From the NCBI GenBank assembly GCA_945871905.1, contig CAMBXL010000001.1:62001-126000 (forward strand): 64,000 nucleotides of DNA, given 5' to 3'. Shown here piece by piece: positions 1 to 9,412 of the stretch; the stretch's first letter is position 1; every line of letters begins with the position of its first letter. This DNA comes from Chitinophaga pinensis. Lineage in GTDB: Bacteria; Bacteroidota; Bacteroidia; NS11-12g; UBA955. Made by a program: the position numbers and the translations under genes. Under the pieces are notes generated by a model, which had not been told where the DNA came from, did not search any database, and was given only the letters and a program-made list of their open reading frames with translations.

Positions 1-407
1 AACATTTAATGGTAGGGTTCGATACCTTTGAAGGATTGCCAGAAAATTGGGGTGTGTTTAAAAAGGGAGACATGAATGCAGAGATTCCTTTAATAGAAGA
101 CCCAAGAGGGCGATTTGTAAAGGGTTTGTTTCAAGACACTTTGCCTTCGTTTTTAAAAGAAGGGCATTTAACCAATGATAAAAAACTCATTGTTCATTTA
201 GATGCTGATTTGTTTACGTCTACATTGTATGTTTTAACCACATTAGCCCCTTATTTAAAAAAGGGAGATATTTTATTCTTTGATGAATTTAATGTGCCTA
301 ATCACGAGTTTTTTGCATTCAAAATGTTTTGCGACAGTTATTACATCAAAACAAAATTACTTGGTGCTGTCAATAACTACTACCAAGTAGCTATTGAGAT
401 AGAGTAG
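1..407 (+). CDS. Class I SAM-dependent methyltransferase, TylF/macrocin-type (5' truncated)
   Basis: The reading frame is open to the left edge, and the residues before the first ATG (position 9) fit the family, so the gene almost certainly begins outside the window. The visible 132 residues are the C-terminal half. They hold a GFDTFEGLP motif, where TylF/MycF-type O-methyltransferases coordinate the cofactor and metal region, then an acidic LDADLF strand and an FFDEF strand near residue 90. These proteins methylate sugar or small-molecule hydroxyls using SAM, and in Bacteroidota they often sit in surface-polysaccharide loci. The substrate cannot be read from this fragment. It converges with the Uma2-family gene downstream. 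Confidence 0.75.
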   Translation, partial: HLMVGFDTFEGLPENWGVFKKGDMNAEIPLIEDPRGRFVKGLFQDTLPSFLKEGHLTNDKKLIVHLDADLFTSTLYVLTTLAPYLKKGDILFFDEFNVPNHEFFAFKMFCDSYYIKTKLLGAVNNYYQVAIEIE

Positions 408-448
408 GGGAGAATGTAGATTGGATTGATGGTATTGGATTTAATAAC

Positions 449-1039
449 TTAATCAAAAATCCCTTTTAATTCAAATTGCAATTCTGGGAACATTACGCTT
501 TTAACAACATCATCAATCGAAACAGGTTTTAAACCTATGTATTGATTGTCTTTTAAAGTGTAAATGAATAGGCTTTCATTCATTGGGTCAACTATCCAGT
601 ATTCTCTAACGCCAGCTAATTCATATACTTCAAACTTGGTTTTCAAATCGTGTTTAGAATTGCCGGGAGATAAAATTTCGACAACTAAGTCGGGGGCGCC
701 ATTACAACCTCTTTCATCCAGCTTGCTTAAATCACATAAAACAAATAGGTCAGGCTGAACAACGGTGCTATCAGCTTTTTTATTAGGTATTGGTAATCTT
801 ACATCAAAAGGGGCAATAAAAACTTTACAACCCTTAGAATTGGTAATGTTAGAAAATGTAAGAAATAAATTGCCAAGTGTTCTTTGATGCATTGTATTTG
901 GCGCAGGACTCATTTTGGTGATTTTGCCAAAAATAAGTTCTACCCGTTCGGTAAAACGCCATTTCAAATAATCGAAATAAGTGTATTCTTTGGATAAATC
1001 CAATTGACTATACTCTATGATTGGTTCATCTACATCCAT
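449..1039 (-). CDS. Uma2 family protein (DUF820, PD-(D/E)xK nuclease fold)
   Basis: This 196-residue protein has the Uma2 layout: an N-terminal YFDYLKWRFTERVELIFGKI segment, a central PDLFV strand, then PDLVVEILSPG followed by a conserved lysine (TKFEVYELAGVREYWIVDP). The acidic residues and lysine form the PD-(D/E)xK-like site. Uma2 proteins are abundant in cyanobacteria and Bacteroidota; a nuclease role is predicted but mostly unproven. It is a single gene, with a TAnnTTTG box 18 bases upstream of its ATG. Family call is firm, function is not. Confidence 0.85.
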   Translation of the reverse strand: MDVDEPIIEYSQLDLSKEYTYFDYLKWRFTERVELIFGKITKMSPAPNTMHQRTLGNLFLTFSNITNSKGCKVFIAPFDVRLPIPNKKADSTVVQPDLFVLCDLSKLDERGCNGAPDLVVEILSPGNSKHDLKTKFEVYELAGVREYWIVDPMNESLFIYTLKDNQYIGLKPVSIDDVVKSVMFPELQFELKGIFD

Positions 1040-1056
1040 AAAAAATTAGTTTTTTT

Positions 1057-1064
1057 CAAAAATA
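1057..1064 (-). promoter_or_regulatory. Bacteroidota -7 box (TAnnTTTG) for the Uma2-family gene
   Basis: Reading the minus strand, TATTTTTG lies 18 bases before the ATG at 1039. It matches the Bacteroidota sigma-ABfr -7 consensus. No clear -33 TTTG at the expected spacing was seen. Confidence 0.5.
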
Positions 1065-1135
1065 AAGAAAAAATATGAATTTAATCTATACAAATGTTTG
1101 TTTTATAAAGAAGAACAAGACGATGATTCCACGCC

Positions 1136-1345
1136 TTACACCTTCTTCAAAAAGCAAGTTTTAAGCACCATCATGCCTTTTTCAACCTTGCCTTCTATTT
1201 CTTCATCGTTATCGGTTAAGCGTATTTTCTTCACTACGGTGCCTCTTTTTAAGGTTAAAGAAGAACCTTTTACCTTTAAATCTTTGATGATTTGAACACT
1301 GTCGCCTTCGTTTAATATCGTACCATTGCTGTCTTTTACTTCCAT
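1136..1345 (-). CDS. PhnA-domain protein (YjdM C-terminal domain only)
   Basis: The 69-residue protein matches the C-terminal PhnA domain of YjdM/PhnA proteins, with the segments [38 protein letters not shown] and a C-terminal LKTCFLKKV. Full-length YjdM proteins of about 110 residues carry an N-terminal zinc ribbon that is absent here. The name PhnA is historical and does not establish phosphonate metabolism; the biochemical role is unknown. It is monocistronic, with its own -7 box, and converges on no obvious partner. Confidence 0.85.
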   Translation of the reverse strand: MEVKDSNGTILNEGDSVQIIKDLKVKGSSLTLKRGTVVKKIRLTDNDEEIEGKVEKGMMVLKTCFLKKV

Positions 1346-1366
1346 AATTTATTTATTTTATTGGGG

Positions 1367-1374
1367 CAAAAGTA
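1367..1374 (-). promoter_or_regulatory. -7 box (TAnnTTTG) for the PhnA-domain gene
   Basis: TACTTTTG on the minus strand, followed by C, 21 bases upstream of the ATG at 1345. It fits the Bacteroidota consensus. Confidence 0.5.
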
Positions 1375-1447
1375 ATACAATTGATAAGAATACAATTCAA
1401 TTGAAAAAATGTTATTAAATTGATTTTTTCGTTTGCATCAAACCCTC

Positions 1448-1455
1448 TAATTTTG
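1448..1455 (+). promoter_or_regulatory. -7 box (TAnnTTTG) for carA
   Basis: TAATTTTG followed by C lies 7 bases before the carA ATG at 1463, implying a very short leader. A TTTG at 1432-1435 is only 12 bases away, so the -33 element is not convincing. Confidence 0.5.
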
Positions 1456-1462
1456 CACTTTA

Positions 1463-2542
1463 ATGAGTTTAACACAAGCTGTTCTCCTTTTAAAAGACGG
1501 AACGTTCTTCAAAGGCAATGCCCTCGGCAAAATTGGTACCACTACTGGCGAGATTTGTTTCAATACAGGCATGACTGGTTATCAAGAAGTATTTACTGAC
1601 CCTTCTTACTATGGACAAATACTAGTTCAAACCAATGTACACATAGGAAACTATGGCGTTAATGAACAAGAAATAGAAAGTGATGGTATCAAAATTTCAG
1701 GTCTAGTTTGTAGTACTTTTGCTAATCACCACTCACGTAAAATGTCTTTTGCTTCTCTTGAGGATTATTTTGTAAACAATCAAGTAGTCGGTATTCAAAA
1801 TTTAGACACCCGTCAAGTGGTGCGACATGTTAGAAATGCCGGTGCAATGAACGCAATTTTAAGTAGTGAAGTAACCGATATTAACGAACTTAAGGCAATC
1901 CTCGATCGCGTTCCTGATATGGAAGGTCTTGAATTGTCGTCAAAGGTTTCTACCCCTCAGTTTTATTTAAGAGGGTCCGACCAATCTGAATTTAAAGTTG
2001 CCGTATTGGATTTTGGTGTAAAAAATACCATGCTTCAATGTTTAAACGACAGAGGTGCTCAGTGTGGTGTTTTTAATGCCCATGCAACAATCGAAGAAAT
2101 AATGGCTTGGAATCCAAATGGAGTTCTTATTTCTAACGGTCCCGGCGACCCTTCTGCCATGGATTATGCAGTCAAAACAGTGCAAGCTTTAATGCAAAAT
2201 AATGTTCCCTTGTTTGGTATTTGTTTGGGGAATCAGTTGTTGGGTAGAGCCATGGGTATGGAAACATTCAAAATGCACAATGGACACAGAGGACTAAATC
2301 ACCCCGTTAAAAACCTATTGACTGGTCACAGTGAAATAACCACTCAAAATCACGGATTTGCTCTTAAACCGGGAGATTTCCCTGAATTAGAAGTGACACA
2401 CATTAACTTAAATGATGATACAATTGAAGGCATAAGAGTAAAAGGACGTAAAGCATTCAGTGTTCAATACCATCCTGAATCTTCCCCCGGTCCCCACGAT
2501 TCAAGATATTTATTCGATTCCTTCTTCGAAAGCATGAAATAA
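1463..2542 (+). CDS. carA: Carbamoyl-phosphate synthase small subunit
   Basis: CarA hydrolyses glutamine and passes ammonia to CarB to make carbamoyl phosphate for pyrimidine and arginine synthesis. The 359-residue protein has the N-terminal CPSase small-chain domain (MTGYQEVFTDPSY near residues 37-49) and a class I glutamine amidotransferase domain. The latter has SNGPGDP near 224, nucleophile Cys254 in GICLGNQLL, and His337/Glu339 in QYHPES. The residue after the nucleophile motif is Asn where many homologues have His (GICLGHQ), which is tolerated. Length is normal. carB is not adjacent in this window. eno follows after a 47-base spacer made of heptamer repeats. Confidence 0.96.
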   Translation: MSLTQAVLLLKDGTFFKGNALGKIGTTTGEICFNTGMTGYQEVFTDPSYYGQILVQTNVHIGNYGVNEQEIESDGIKISGLVCSTFANHHSRKMSFASLEDYFVNNQVVGIQNLDTRQVVRHVRNAGAMNAILSSEVTDINELKAILDRVPDMEGLELSSKVSTPQFYLRGSDQSEFKVAVLDFGVKNTMLQCLNDRGAQCGVFNAHATIEEIMAWNPNGVLISNGPGDPSAMDYAVKTVQALMQNNVPLFGICLGNQLLGRAMGMETFKMHNGHRGLNHPVKNLLTGHSEITTQNHGFALKPGDFPELEVTHINLNDDTIEGIRVKGRKAFSVQYHPESSPGPHDSRYLFDSFFESMK

Positions 2543-2545
2543 AAC

Positions 2546-3879
<1,334 letters not shown>

Positions 3880-3910
3880 TATTAAGCTAAGTATATAAAT
3901 ACATTAAGAG

Positions 3911-3940
3911 CCGATTGTTCAAAAAACGATCGGTTTTTTT
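3911..3940 (+). terminator. Rho-independent terminator after eno
   Basis: A 9-bp stem (CCGATTGTT paired with AACGATCGG, one G-T wobble) with a 5-base loop is followed by seven T residues. It sits 31 bases after the eno stop and touches the 3' end of the convergent rluF gene. Confidence 0.85.
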
Positions 3941-4895
3941 ATTGTTTCTTTCTTACCCCACTGCGGCCCATTTTTTTGGGTCTTCTTGTCGGAGTGCTTA
4001 CAGATTTTTTCTTGTCAGTTTCTGTTTTGAGTTTCCCTTTAGGCGCTCTAATTCCTGCGAATTTACCTTTTGACCCTATATTGGGTGTTTCACCTTCTTT
4101 GGGTGTAAACTTAGGCGTTCTTTTGTCGTAAAAAGCTGATTTCGGGATTCTTTTTTTCTTAACTGTATCTGGTGAAGCAGAAGAGTCTTTAAGTTTTTCT
4201 TCTAAAATTTTAACTTCAGAAGGGAGTAATTCTCTAAATTTACCAACGGGTATTTTATCCAACTGAATGTGCATGATACGAGTTCGTTTCAGAGAGACAA
4301 CGTCGTAACCCAATGCAGTACACATTCTGCGGATTTGTCGGTTGAGCCCTTGGGTTAACACTATTTTGAATTTTTTGGTACTTTCTTGATATGTTTTACA
4401 TGGTTTTGTAATCGTTTCAAGAATTTCCACCCCATTCGCCATTTTCTTTAAAAATTCAGGCGTAACAGGTTTATCCACTGTGACAATGTATTCTTTTTCG
4501 TGTTCATTTTCTGAACGTAAAATTTTGTTAACAATATCACCATCATCAGTCAAAAGAATTAATCCTTCAGAATCTTTGTCTAATCTTCCGATAGGAAAAA
4601 TCCTGCGGTTATGATTGATAAAAGAAATAATGTTTGATTTATCTTTTGGGTCAGTGGTTGTTGTAATGCCTTTAGGTTTGTTAAAGGCAATATGAAATGG
4701 AGTTTTCTTATTGGATTTTATGACCTCGTCGTCTACACAAATTCTGTCGTTTGGCAATACTCTACTCGTAGGTAAAGCTAATTTACCATTAATAGAAACG
4801 CGTTCTTGTTCTACTAATTTATCAGCTTCTCTTCTGGAGCAAAAACCAGAAGAACTTATAAATTTATTGATTTGGATACCTTCGGAAAAACTCAA
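3939..4895 (-). CDS. rluF: 23S rRNA/tRNA pseudouridine synthase, RluF type
   Basis: This S4-domain pseudouridine synthase of the RsuA family is closest in motif pattern to RluF, which in E. coli modifies 23S rRNA U2604 and tRNA-Tyr U35. It has an N-terminal S4 domain (residues 8-55, CSRREADKLVEQ), a GRLDKDSEGL motif with catalytic Asp near 106, and QGLNRQIRRMC near 184. Residues about 235-318 form a Lys/Arg/Pro-rich tail that is likely disordered and RNA-contacting, as common in Bacteroidota. No ATG is available near the S4 domain. The first usable start is TTG at 4895, in frame with and only 12 bases past the stop of the upstream 50-residue gene, so the two look translationally coupled. Confidence 0.9.
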   Translation of the reverse strand: MSFSEGIQINKFISSSGFCSRREADKLVEQERVSINGKLALPTSRVLPNDRICVDDEVIKSNKKTPFHIAFNKPKGITTTTDPKDKSNIISFINHNRRIFPIGRLDKDSEGLILLTDDGDIVNKILRSENEHEKEYIVTVDKPVTPEFLKKMANGVEILETITKPCKTYQESTKKFKIVLTQGLNRQIRRMCTALGYDVVSLKRTRIMHIQLDKIPVGKFRELLPSEVKILEEKLKDSSASPDTVKKKRIPKSAFYDKRTPKFTPKEGETPNIGSKGKFAGIRAPKGKLKTETDKKKSVSTPTRRPKKMGRSGVRKKQ

Positions 4896-4907
4896 TATTG
4901 ATGTGAA

Positions 4908-5060
4908 TTAAATCCAGTCCATAGCCATAGCTAAACCACCAACAGTAGTTGGAAGTGCTAGCCAAAATGCTTCAGGTAAAAAGATAATTAAGGCAATAAT
5001 TGTAACAAGTGATACTGCAAAAAGCATCCAATATCCGGCTTTTGATTTTTTTTCTGACAT
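4908..5060 (-). CDS. Small hydrophobic membrane protein upstream of rluF
   Basis: Starting at the ATG at 5060, this encodes 50 residues: a short charged N-terminus (MSEKKSKAGY), then two hydrophobic stretches of about 16-20 residues separated by PEAF, consistent with a two-helix membrane protein. An upstream in-frame ATG at 5123 is possible. However, a TAnnTTTG box at 5079-5086 falls between the two starts and would exclude it, so the shorter form is preferred. The product is unrecognised. It precedes rluF in the same frame, separated only by TAA and four codons. Confidence 0.65.
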   Translation of the reverse strand: MSEKKSKAGYWMLFAVSLVTIIALIIFLPEAFWLALPTTVGGLAMAMDWI

Positions 5061-5078
5061 AAAATTAAAATGACAGGG

Positions 5079-5086
5079 CAAACTTA
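5079..5086 (-). promoter_or_regulatory. -7 box (TAnnTTTG) for the small membrane protein and rluF
   Basis: TAAGTTTG on the minus strand, followed by C, 18 bases upstream of the ATG at 5060. It decides between the two candidate starts of that gene. Confidence 0.5.
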
Positions 5087-5237
5087 CGCAAAAAATTTTT
5101 AAAATTAAAATTGAAAAAACCACATTTCTTTTTTTTATCTTATTAATTCTATTTTATTGGTTTGTTACGGATTATAAAGATTGAAAAAACTTTGGAATGA
5201 TACCTCATTTTTGTTCCCTTTGAAATAGAAAAAAGAT

Positions 5238-5245
5238 TATTTTTG
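5238..5245 (+). promoter_or_regulatory. -7 box (TAnnTTTG) for the DUF4293 gene
   Basis: TATTTTTG followed by C, ending four bases before the ATG at 5250. A TTTG at 5219-5222 lies 15 bases upstream, slightly closer than the usual -33 spacing. A nearly leaderless transcript is implied. Confidence 0.5.
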
Positions 5246-5249
5246 CCGA

Positions 5250-5747
5250 ATGATACAACGCAAGCAAACACTTTATTTAATATTTGTTTTAGTAATTAAT
5301 TTAGTTTTAATATTGTTTAATGTCAATGTTACCAAAGGATTATTACGGGTAACAGACATAGATTCAGATAAAGCGTATTTTTACGAGTTGGGTGTTGTAA
5401 AAACTACCGTTAAAACGGAGCCTATCAATGAATTTACTAACGGTTCTCTAATGTATTCTGTAATAGCGGTTGCTTTCATTTCTTTTATAGCCATTTTTTT
5501 ATTCAAAAAATTACCACTTCAAATGCGATTAGTCGCTTTTAATTTTTTGTTTATACTTTTAGTTTGGTTTAATATGATTTATCAAATATACAAATTAAAC
5601 AGAACTTCAAGTATCGAGTTAGTCTCCTCTGACCTGAATTATGTTACCTTGTTTGTTCCTGCAATTCTATTATTATTCAATTTACTCGCTTTTAAGGGGG
5701 TTAAAAAAGATATTGAACTCCTAGCATCTGTAGATAGATTGAGATAA
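5250..5747 (+). CDS. DUF4293 family membrane protein
   Basis: The 165-residue protein begins with MIQRKQTLYLIFVL, typical of the Bacteroidota-specific DUF4293 family, and has four hydrophobic segments (about residues 8-27, 67-85, 92-112 and 132-152). A short extracytoplasmic loop lies between the first two. It is an integral inner-membrane protein of unknown function. It stands alone, 135 bases upstream of coxB. Confidence 0.85.
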   Translation: MIQRKQTLYLIFVLVINLVLILFNVNVTKGLLRVTDIDSDKAYFYELGVVKTTVKTEPINEFTNGSLMYSVIAVAFISFIAIFLFKKLPLQMRLVAFNFLFILLVWFNMIYQIYKLNRTSSIELVSSDLNYVTLFVPAILLLFNLLAFKGVKKDIELLASVDRLR

Positions 5748-5841
5748 AAAGCCCAAAAGAGACTTAATCGCTTGATTTTATTGGGATTTAATGAAGTTGA
5801 AAAAAACAGTTTTTTTTTTTAGATTATTTTGAAAATAACAA

Positions 5842-5849
5842 TAAATTTG
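5842..5849 (+). promoter_or_regulatory. -7 box (TAnnTTTG) for the cytochrome oxidase operon
   Basis: TAAATTTG followed by C, 33 bases before the coxB ATG. It is the only such box in the spacer and probably drives the whole coxB-to-DUF420 run. Confidence 0.5.
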
Positions 5850-5882
5850 CCTCCAATTTAAGTTTAATAGTTATACTTACGA

Positions 5883-7406
5883 ATGAACACCAAGACCAAA
5901 TATCTTTTAAAACTTACACTAGCAGTAGTAGTTTTATTAATTTCCGTTATTTCAATTAATCAATCATTTGATTTTTCGACAGTTAACCTAGACCAAATCA
6001 CTGCGGAAAAACCACTCTTCGGTGCGGATGAGTTTAAATATGAAGCCCCAACTGCTGATGCAGGAGATTCTGCTTTGTCATCAAAAATTAATTGGGCAAT
6101 TTTCATTTTTGTTATTTTATTGGTTTTAGTTATCGCCAATACACTTGACATCAGTAAATACATTTCAAAAATTACAGGGAAAGAAACCATCAACCAAAAT
6201 GAAATTAACAAATGGATTATGTTGATTTTCATGATAGTTGGTTTGGCAGCTGTGGTATGGGAATATCAGGTACATGGAAAATTGATATTATTGAATAATT
6301 CATCGAGTGAACATGGTGCAAGCTATGATAGCATGTTTACCATCACTTTAGCATTAACGACTATTGTGTTTTTCATTACGCAATTTTTATTGTTTTGGTT
6401 CGCATTTACTTATGCAAAAAAAGATGGACAAAAAGCTTTATATTATTCTCACAATAACAAATTAGAGGTAATTTGGACCATCATACCTTCAATTGTTTTA
6501 ACAGTTTTGGTTTTAAGAGGTCATCAAACTTGGAAATCTGTAGTTTATGCAGAAGATAATTACAAAGGTAAAATCAAAAAAATCGAAGTGTTCGCATACC
6601 AATTTGGTTGGAAAGCAAGATATGCTGGTGAAGATGGTGTATTGGGGAATGTAGATTATAAATTTATTTCAGGTAAAAACGAATTAGGATTGGCTTACGG
6701 GCCTGAGGTTGATGACTTGTTAGTCGAACTAAAAGATAAAATTAAATTAGACCAAGAAGCTATTAAAAATCTAAAAGTTACTTTAGCATCTTTGAACATA
6801 GACTATTCAGCAGCAGATGGGTTAAAAGATTACACGACAATGGAAGCCATCCAAAAACAGATTGATGATGTTATGGACGGAACAACATTGTCAGAATTAG
6901 AAGCTTCTATCAAACGTAAAACCAAACAAATTGATCGCATCGAAGCTATTAAAAACAATCCAAAAATTTTCGCTTCTACCTTTACAGGTTCAGAGGAAGA
7001 TGATATTATCACCCAAGAGATTCACTTGTCTAAAGATTCATTGGTGACTTTAAATTTTAGATCTAGAGATATTATTCACAGCGCATGGTTGCCTCATTTC
7101 AGAGCACAGATGAACGTTGTGCCTGGAATGCCAACTAAATTTACATTCAAACCAACTAAATCTACAACAGAGGCTAAAAAAGAATTTGGAGAAGAATTTG
7201 AATATTATCTGTACTGCAATAAAATATGTGGTACTTCGCACTACAACATGAAAATAAAAGTTGTGGTAGAATCTCAAGTAGAAGTTGATGCTTGGTTAAA
7301 AAGCCAACAACCTGTATTCAAAAAGGTTGAAGCGGTTCCAGCCATCATGAACGCAATAGATTCAACATTAGCAACAGAGCCGGTTAATAAATTGGCTTTA
7401 AAATAA
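5883..7406 (+). CDS. coxB: Cytochrome c oxidase subunit II (CuA subunit), with large insertion
   Basis: Subunit II takes electrons from cytochrome c through the binuclear CuA centre. The protein has an N-terminal signal-like helix, membrane segments near residues 71-88, 111-127, 152-175 and 195-211, and then the periplasmic cupredoxin domain. CuA ligands are visible: His399 in DIIHSAW, and Cys445, Cys449, His453 and Met456 in CNKICGTSHYNM. Length is 507 residues, longer than the roughly 340-400 I expect for Bacteroidota. The excess is mainly a charged, helical, coiled-coil-like stretch at about residues 272-370, between the YQFGWKARY and VTLNFRSRD strands. First gene of the oxidase operon. 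Confidence 0.95.
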   Translation: MNTKTKYLLKLTLAVVVLLISVISINQSFDFSTVNLDQITAEKPLFGADEFKYEAPTADAGDSALSSKINWAIFIFVILLVLVIANTLDISKYISKITGKETINQNEINKWIMLIFMIVGLAAVVWEYQVHGKLILLNNSSSEHGASYDSMFTITLALTTIVFFITQFLLFWFAFTYAKKDGQKALYYSHNNKLEVIWTIIPSIVLTVLVLRGHQTWKSVVYAEDNYKGKIKKIEVFAYQFGWKARYAGEDGVLGNVDYKFISGKNELGLAYGPEVDDLLVELKDKIKLDQEAIKNLKVTLASLNIDYSAADGLKDYTTMEAIQKQIDDVMDGTTLSELEASIKRKTKQIDRIEAIKNNPKIFASTFTGSEEDDIITQEIHLSKDSLVTLNFRSRDIIHSAWLPHFRAQMNVVPGMPTKFTFKPTKSTTEAKKEFGEEFEYYLYCNKICGTSHYNMKIKVVVESQVEVDAWLKSQQPVFKKVEAVPAIMNAIDSTLATEPVNKLALK

Positions 7407-7456
7407 TCCAAACAATCAAAAAAAAATCTTGTTATAATAATTAAGTTAAATTAAGC

Positions 7457-9385
7457 ATGAGTACAGTAGAAATAACAGCAAACCCAACCATTGATTCCCC
7501 AACTCATCACGATGAACATGGACATCATGACCATCACCACAAACAGTCGTTTATCTCTAAGTACATATTTAGTACCGACCACAAAATGATTTCAAAACAA
7601 TACCTAATTACAGGTATTATAATGGGATGTTTTGGTATGGGGATGTCATTATTGTTCAGAATGCAGTTGGCATGGCCTGACGAAACTTTCCCTTTGTTTG
7701 AAAGTTTACTTGGTAAATGGGGTAAAGGAGGAAAGTTAGACCCTAATTATTACATGGCACTTGTTACCATTCACGGAACTATTATGGTGTTTTATGTATT
7801 AACAGCAGGCTTAAGTGGTACCTTTAGTAATTTACTCATTCCACTTCAAGTAGGTGCAAGAGATATGGCAAGTCCATTTATGAACATGCTTTCATATTGG
7901 TTTTTCTTCTTGTCTTCTGTTGTATTAATGTCATCTTTCTTAGTTGAAACAGGGCCTGCATCATCAGGATGGACTGTATACCCTCCTTTATCTGCTCTCG
8001 AAAAGGCAATGCCTGGTTCGGGATTAGGAACAACATTGTGGTTAGTTGCTATTATATTATTTATCGTTTCAGCACTTTTAGGTGGTATTAACTATATAGT
8101 AACTGTATTAAATATGCGTACAAAAGGGATGTCAATGAATAGATTGCCATTAACTATTTGGGCTTTTTTATTAACAGCTGTTTTAGGTTTGTTGTCATTT
8201 CCAGTGTTATTAGGTGCAGGACTTTTATTGATTTTTGACAGAAGTTTTGGTACTAGTTTCTACTTAAGTGATATTCACTTAAATGGAGTAGGAGCTTTAT
8301 CAAATAGTGGTGGTAGCCCAGTGTTATACCAACATTTATTCTGGTTCTTAGGTCACCCTGAGGTTTATATTATTTTAATGCCTGCTTTGGGTATATCATC
8401 TGAAGTAATTTCTACAAATGCTAGAAAACCAATTTTTGGATACACTGCAATGGTTATTTCATTAATCGGTATCTCTTTCTTATCATTTATCGTTTGGGGT
8501 CACCATATGTTTATTACAGGTATGAATCCATTCTTAGGAACAATGTTTATGTATGTCACGCTGATTATTGCGGTGCCATCAGCTGTAAAAACATTTAACT
8601 ATTTGGCAACTTTATGGAAAGGTAATATTCGTTTTACAACTGGAATGATGTTCGCAATAGGATTAGTTTCATTGTTTATTTCGGGTGGTTTAACAGGGAT
8701 TTACTTAGGAAACGCAGCTCTTGATATTCAATTACACGACAGTTATTTTGTGGTAGCTCACTTCCACTTAGTAATGGGGTCTGCTGCTATATTCGGTATG
8801 TTTGCTGGTATTTATCATTGGTTCCCAAAAATGTTTGGTAAAATGATGAATAAAACTTTAGGAACATTACACTTTTGGTTAACCTTTATTTCTGCATACT
8901 TAGTATTCTTCCCGATGCACTTTATGGGATTAGCTGGTGTTCCAAGACGTTACTATCAGTTCTCTTTAATTCCTGAATTTGATATTTGGATGGATGTCAA
9001 CGTGTTTATTACTGTTTCAGCATTCTTAGGTGGAGTAGCTCAATTGTTATTCCTATATAATTTCTTCAATAGTATCTTTAGAGGTGAAAAAGCAACCAAA
9101 AACCCTTGGGAGTCTAATACATTAGAATGGACTACACCAGTTGAACATATTCACGGTAACTGGCCTGGTGCAATCCCAACAGTATACAGAGGACCTCATG
9201 AGTACAGCAGACCAGACAGAGAGTCTGATTACTTCCCTCAAAATGACCCAGGAAATGGCGAACCAGAACATTATCATGCTCCTGTACCTATTGATACATC
9301 TTACAGTGGACCTAAGGAAAAACCATCTAAAGTGTTTTTTTCATCGTTTGCTCATTTGTTTTTAGCAAAAAAAGTTCAAGCCTAA
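7457..9385 (+). CDS. coxA: Cytochrome c oxidase subunit I
   Basis: Subunit I is the catalytic heme a/a3-CuB subunit that reduces oxygen and pumps protons. The 642-residue protein has about twelve membrane helices. Its CuB-site motif is GHPEVYI, with the His-Tyr pair of type A oxidases, followed by WGHHMF and the heme-binding HDSYFVVAHFHLV segment. The cytoplasmic N-terminus is unusually histidine-rich (residues 17-29). A C-terminal extension of about 90 residues is Pro-, Glu- and His-rich. It lies 50 bases after coxB and 27 before ctaA. Confidence 0.97.
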   Translation: MSTVEITANPTIDSPTHHDEHGHHDHHHKQSFISKYIFSTDHKMISKQYLITGIIMGCFGMGMSLLFRMQLAWPDETFPLFESLLGKWGKGGKLDPNYYMALVTIHGTIMVFYVLTAGLSGTFSNLLIPLQVGARDMASPFMNMLSYWFFFLSSVVLMSSFLVETGPASSGWTVYPPLSALEKAMPGSGLGTTLWLVAIILFIVSALLGGINYIVTVLNMRTKGMSMNRLPLTIWAFLLTAVLGLLSFPVLLGAGLLLIFDRSFGTSFYLSDIHLNGVGALSNSGGSPVLYQHLFWFLGHPEVYIILMPALGISSEVISTNARKPIFGYTAMVISLIGISFLSFIVWGHHMFITGMNPFLGTMFMYVTLIIAVPSAVKTFNYLATLWKGNIRFTTGMMFAIGLVSLFISGGLTGIYLGNAALDIQLHDSYFVVAHFHLVMGSAAIFGMFAGIYHWFPKMFGKMMNKTLGTLHFWLTFISAYLVFFPMHFMGLAGVPRRYYQFSLIPEFDIWMDVNVFITVSAFLGGVAQLLFLYNFFNSIFRGEKATKNPWESNTLEWTTPVEHIHGNWPGAIPTVYRGPHEYSRPDRESDYFPQNDPGNGEPEHYHAPVPIDTSYSGPKEKPSKVFFSSFAHLFLAKKVQA

Positions 9386-9412
9386 CTGTATATTACAGTT
9401 TAATTTAGAACT

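Noticed and set aside
5061-5123. Longer start for the small membrane protein before rluF
   Set aside because: A promoter box at 5079-5086 falls inside the extension.
5800-5841. T-run before coxB as a terminator for the DUF4293 gene
   Set aside because: The run of Ts has no stable hairpin in front of it; the best stem is only five bases and distant.
7499-7547. His-rich N-terminus of CoxA as a separate metal-binding domain
   Set aside because: Only about 13 residues long and located before the first helix; His-rich ends are common and too weak for a claim.
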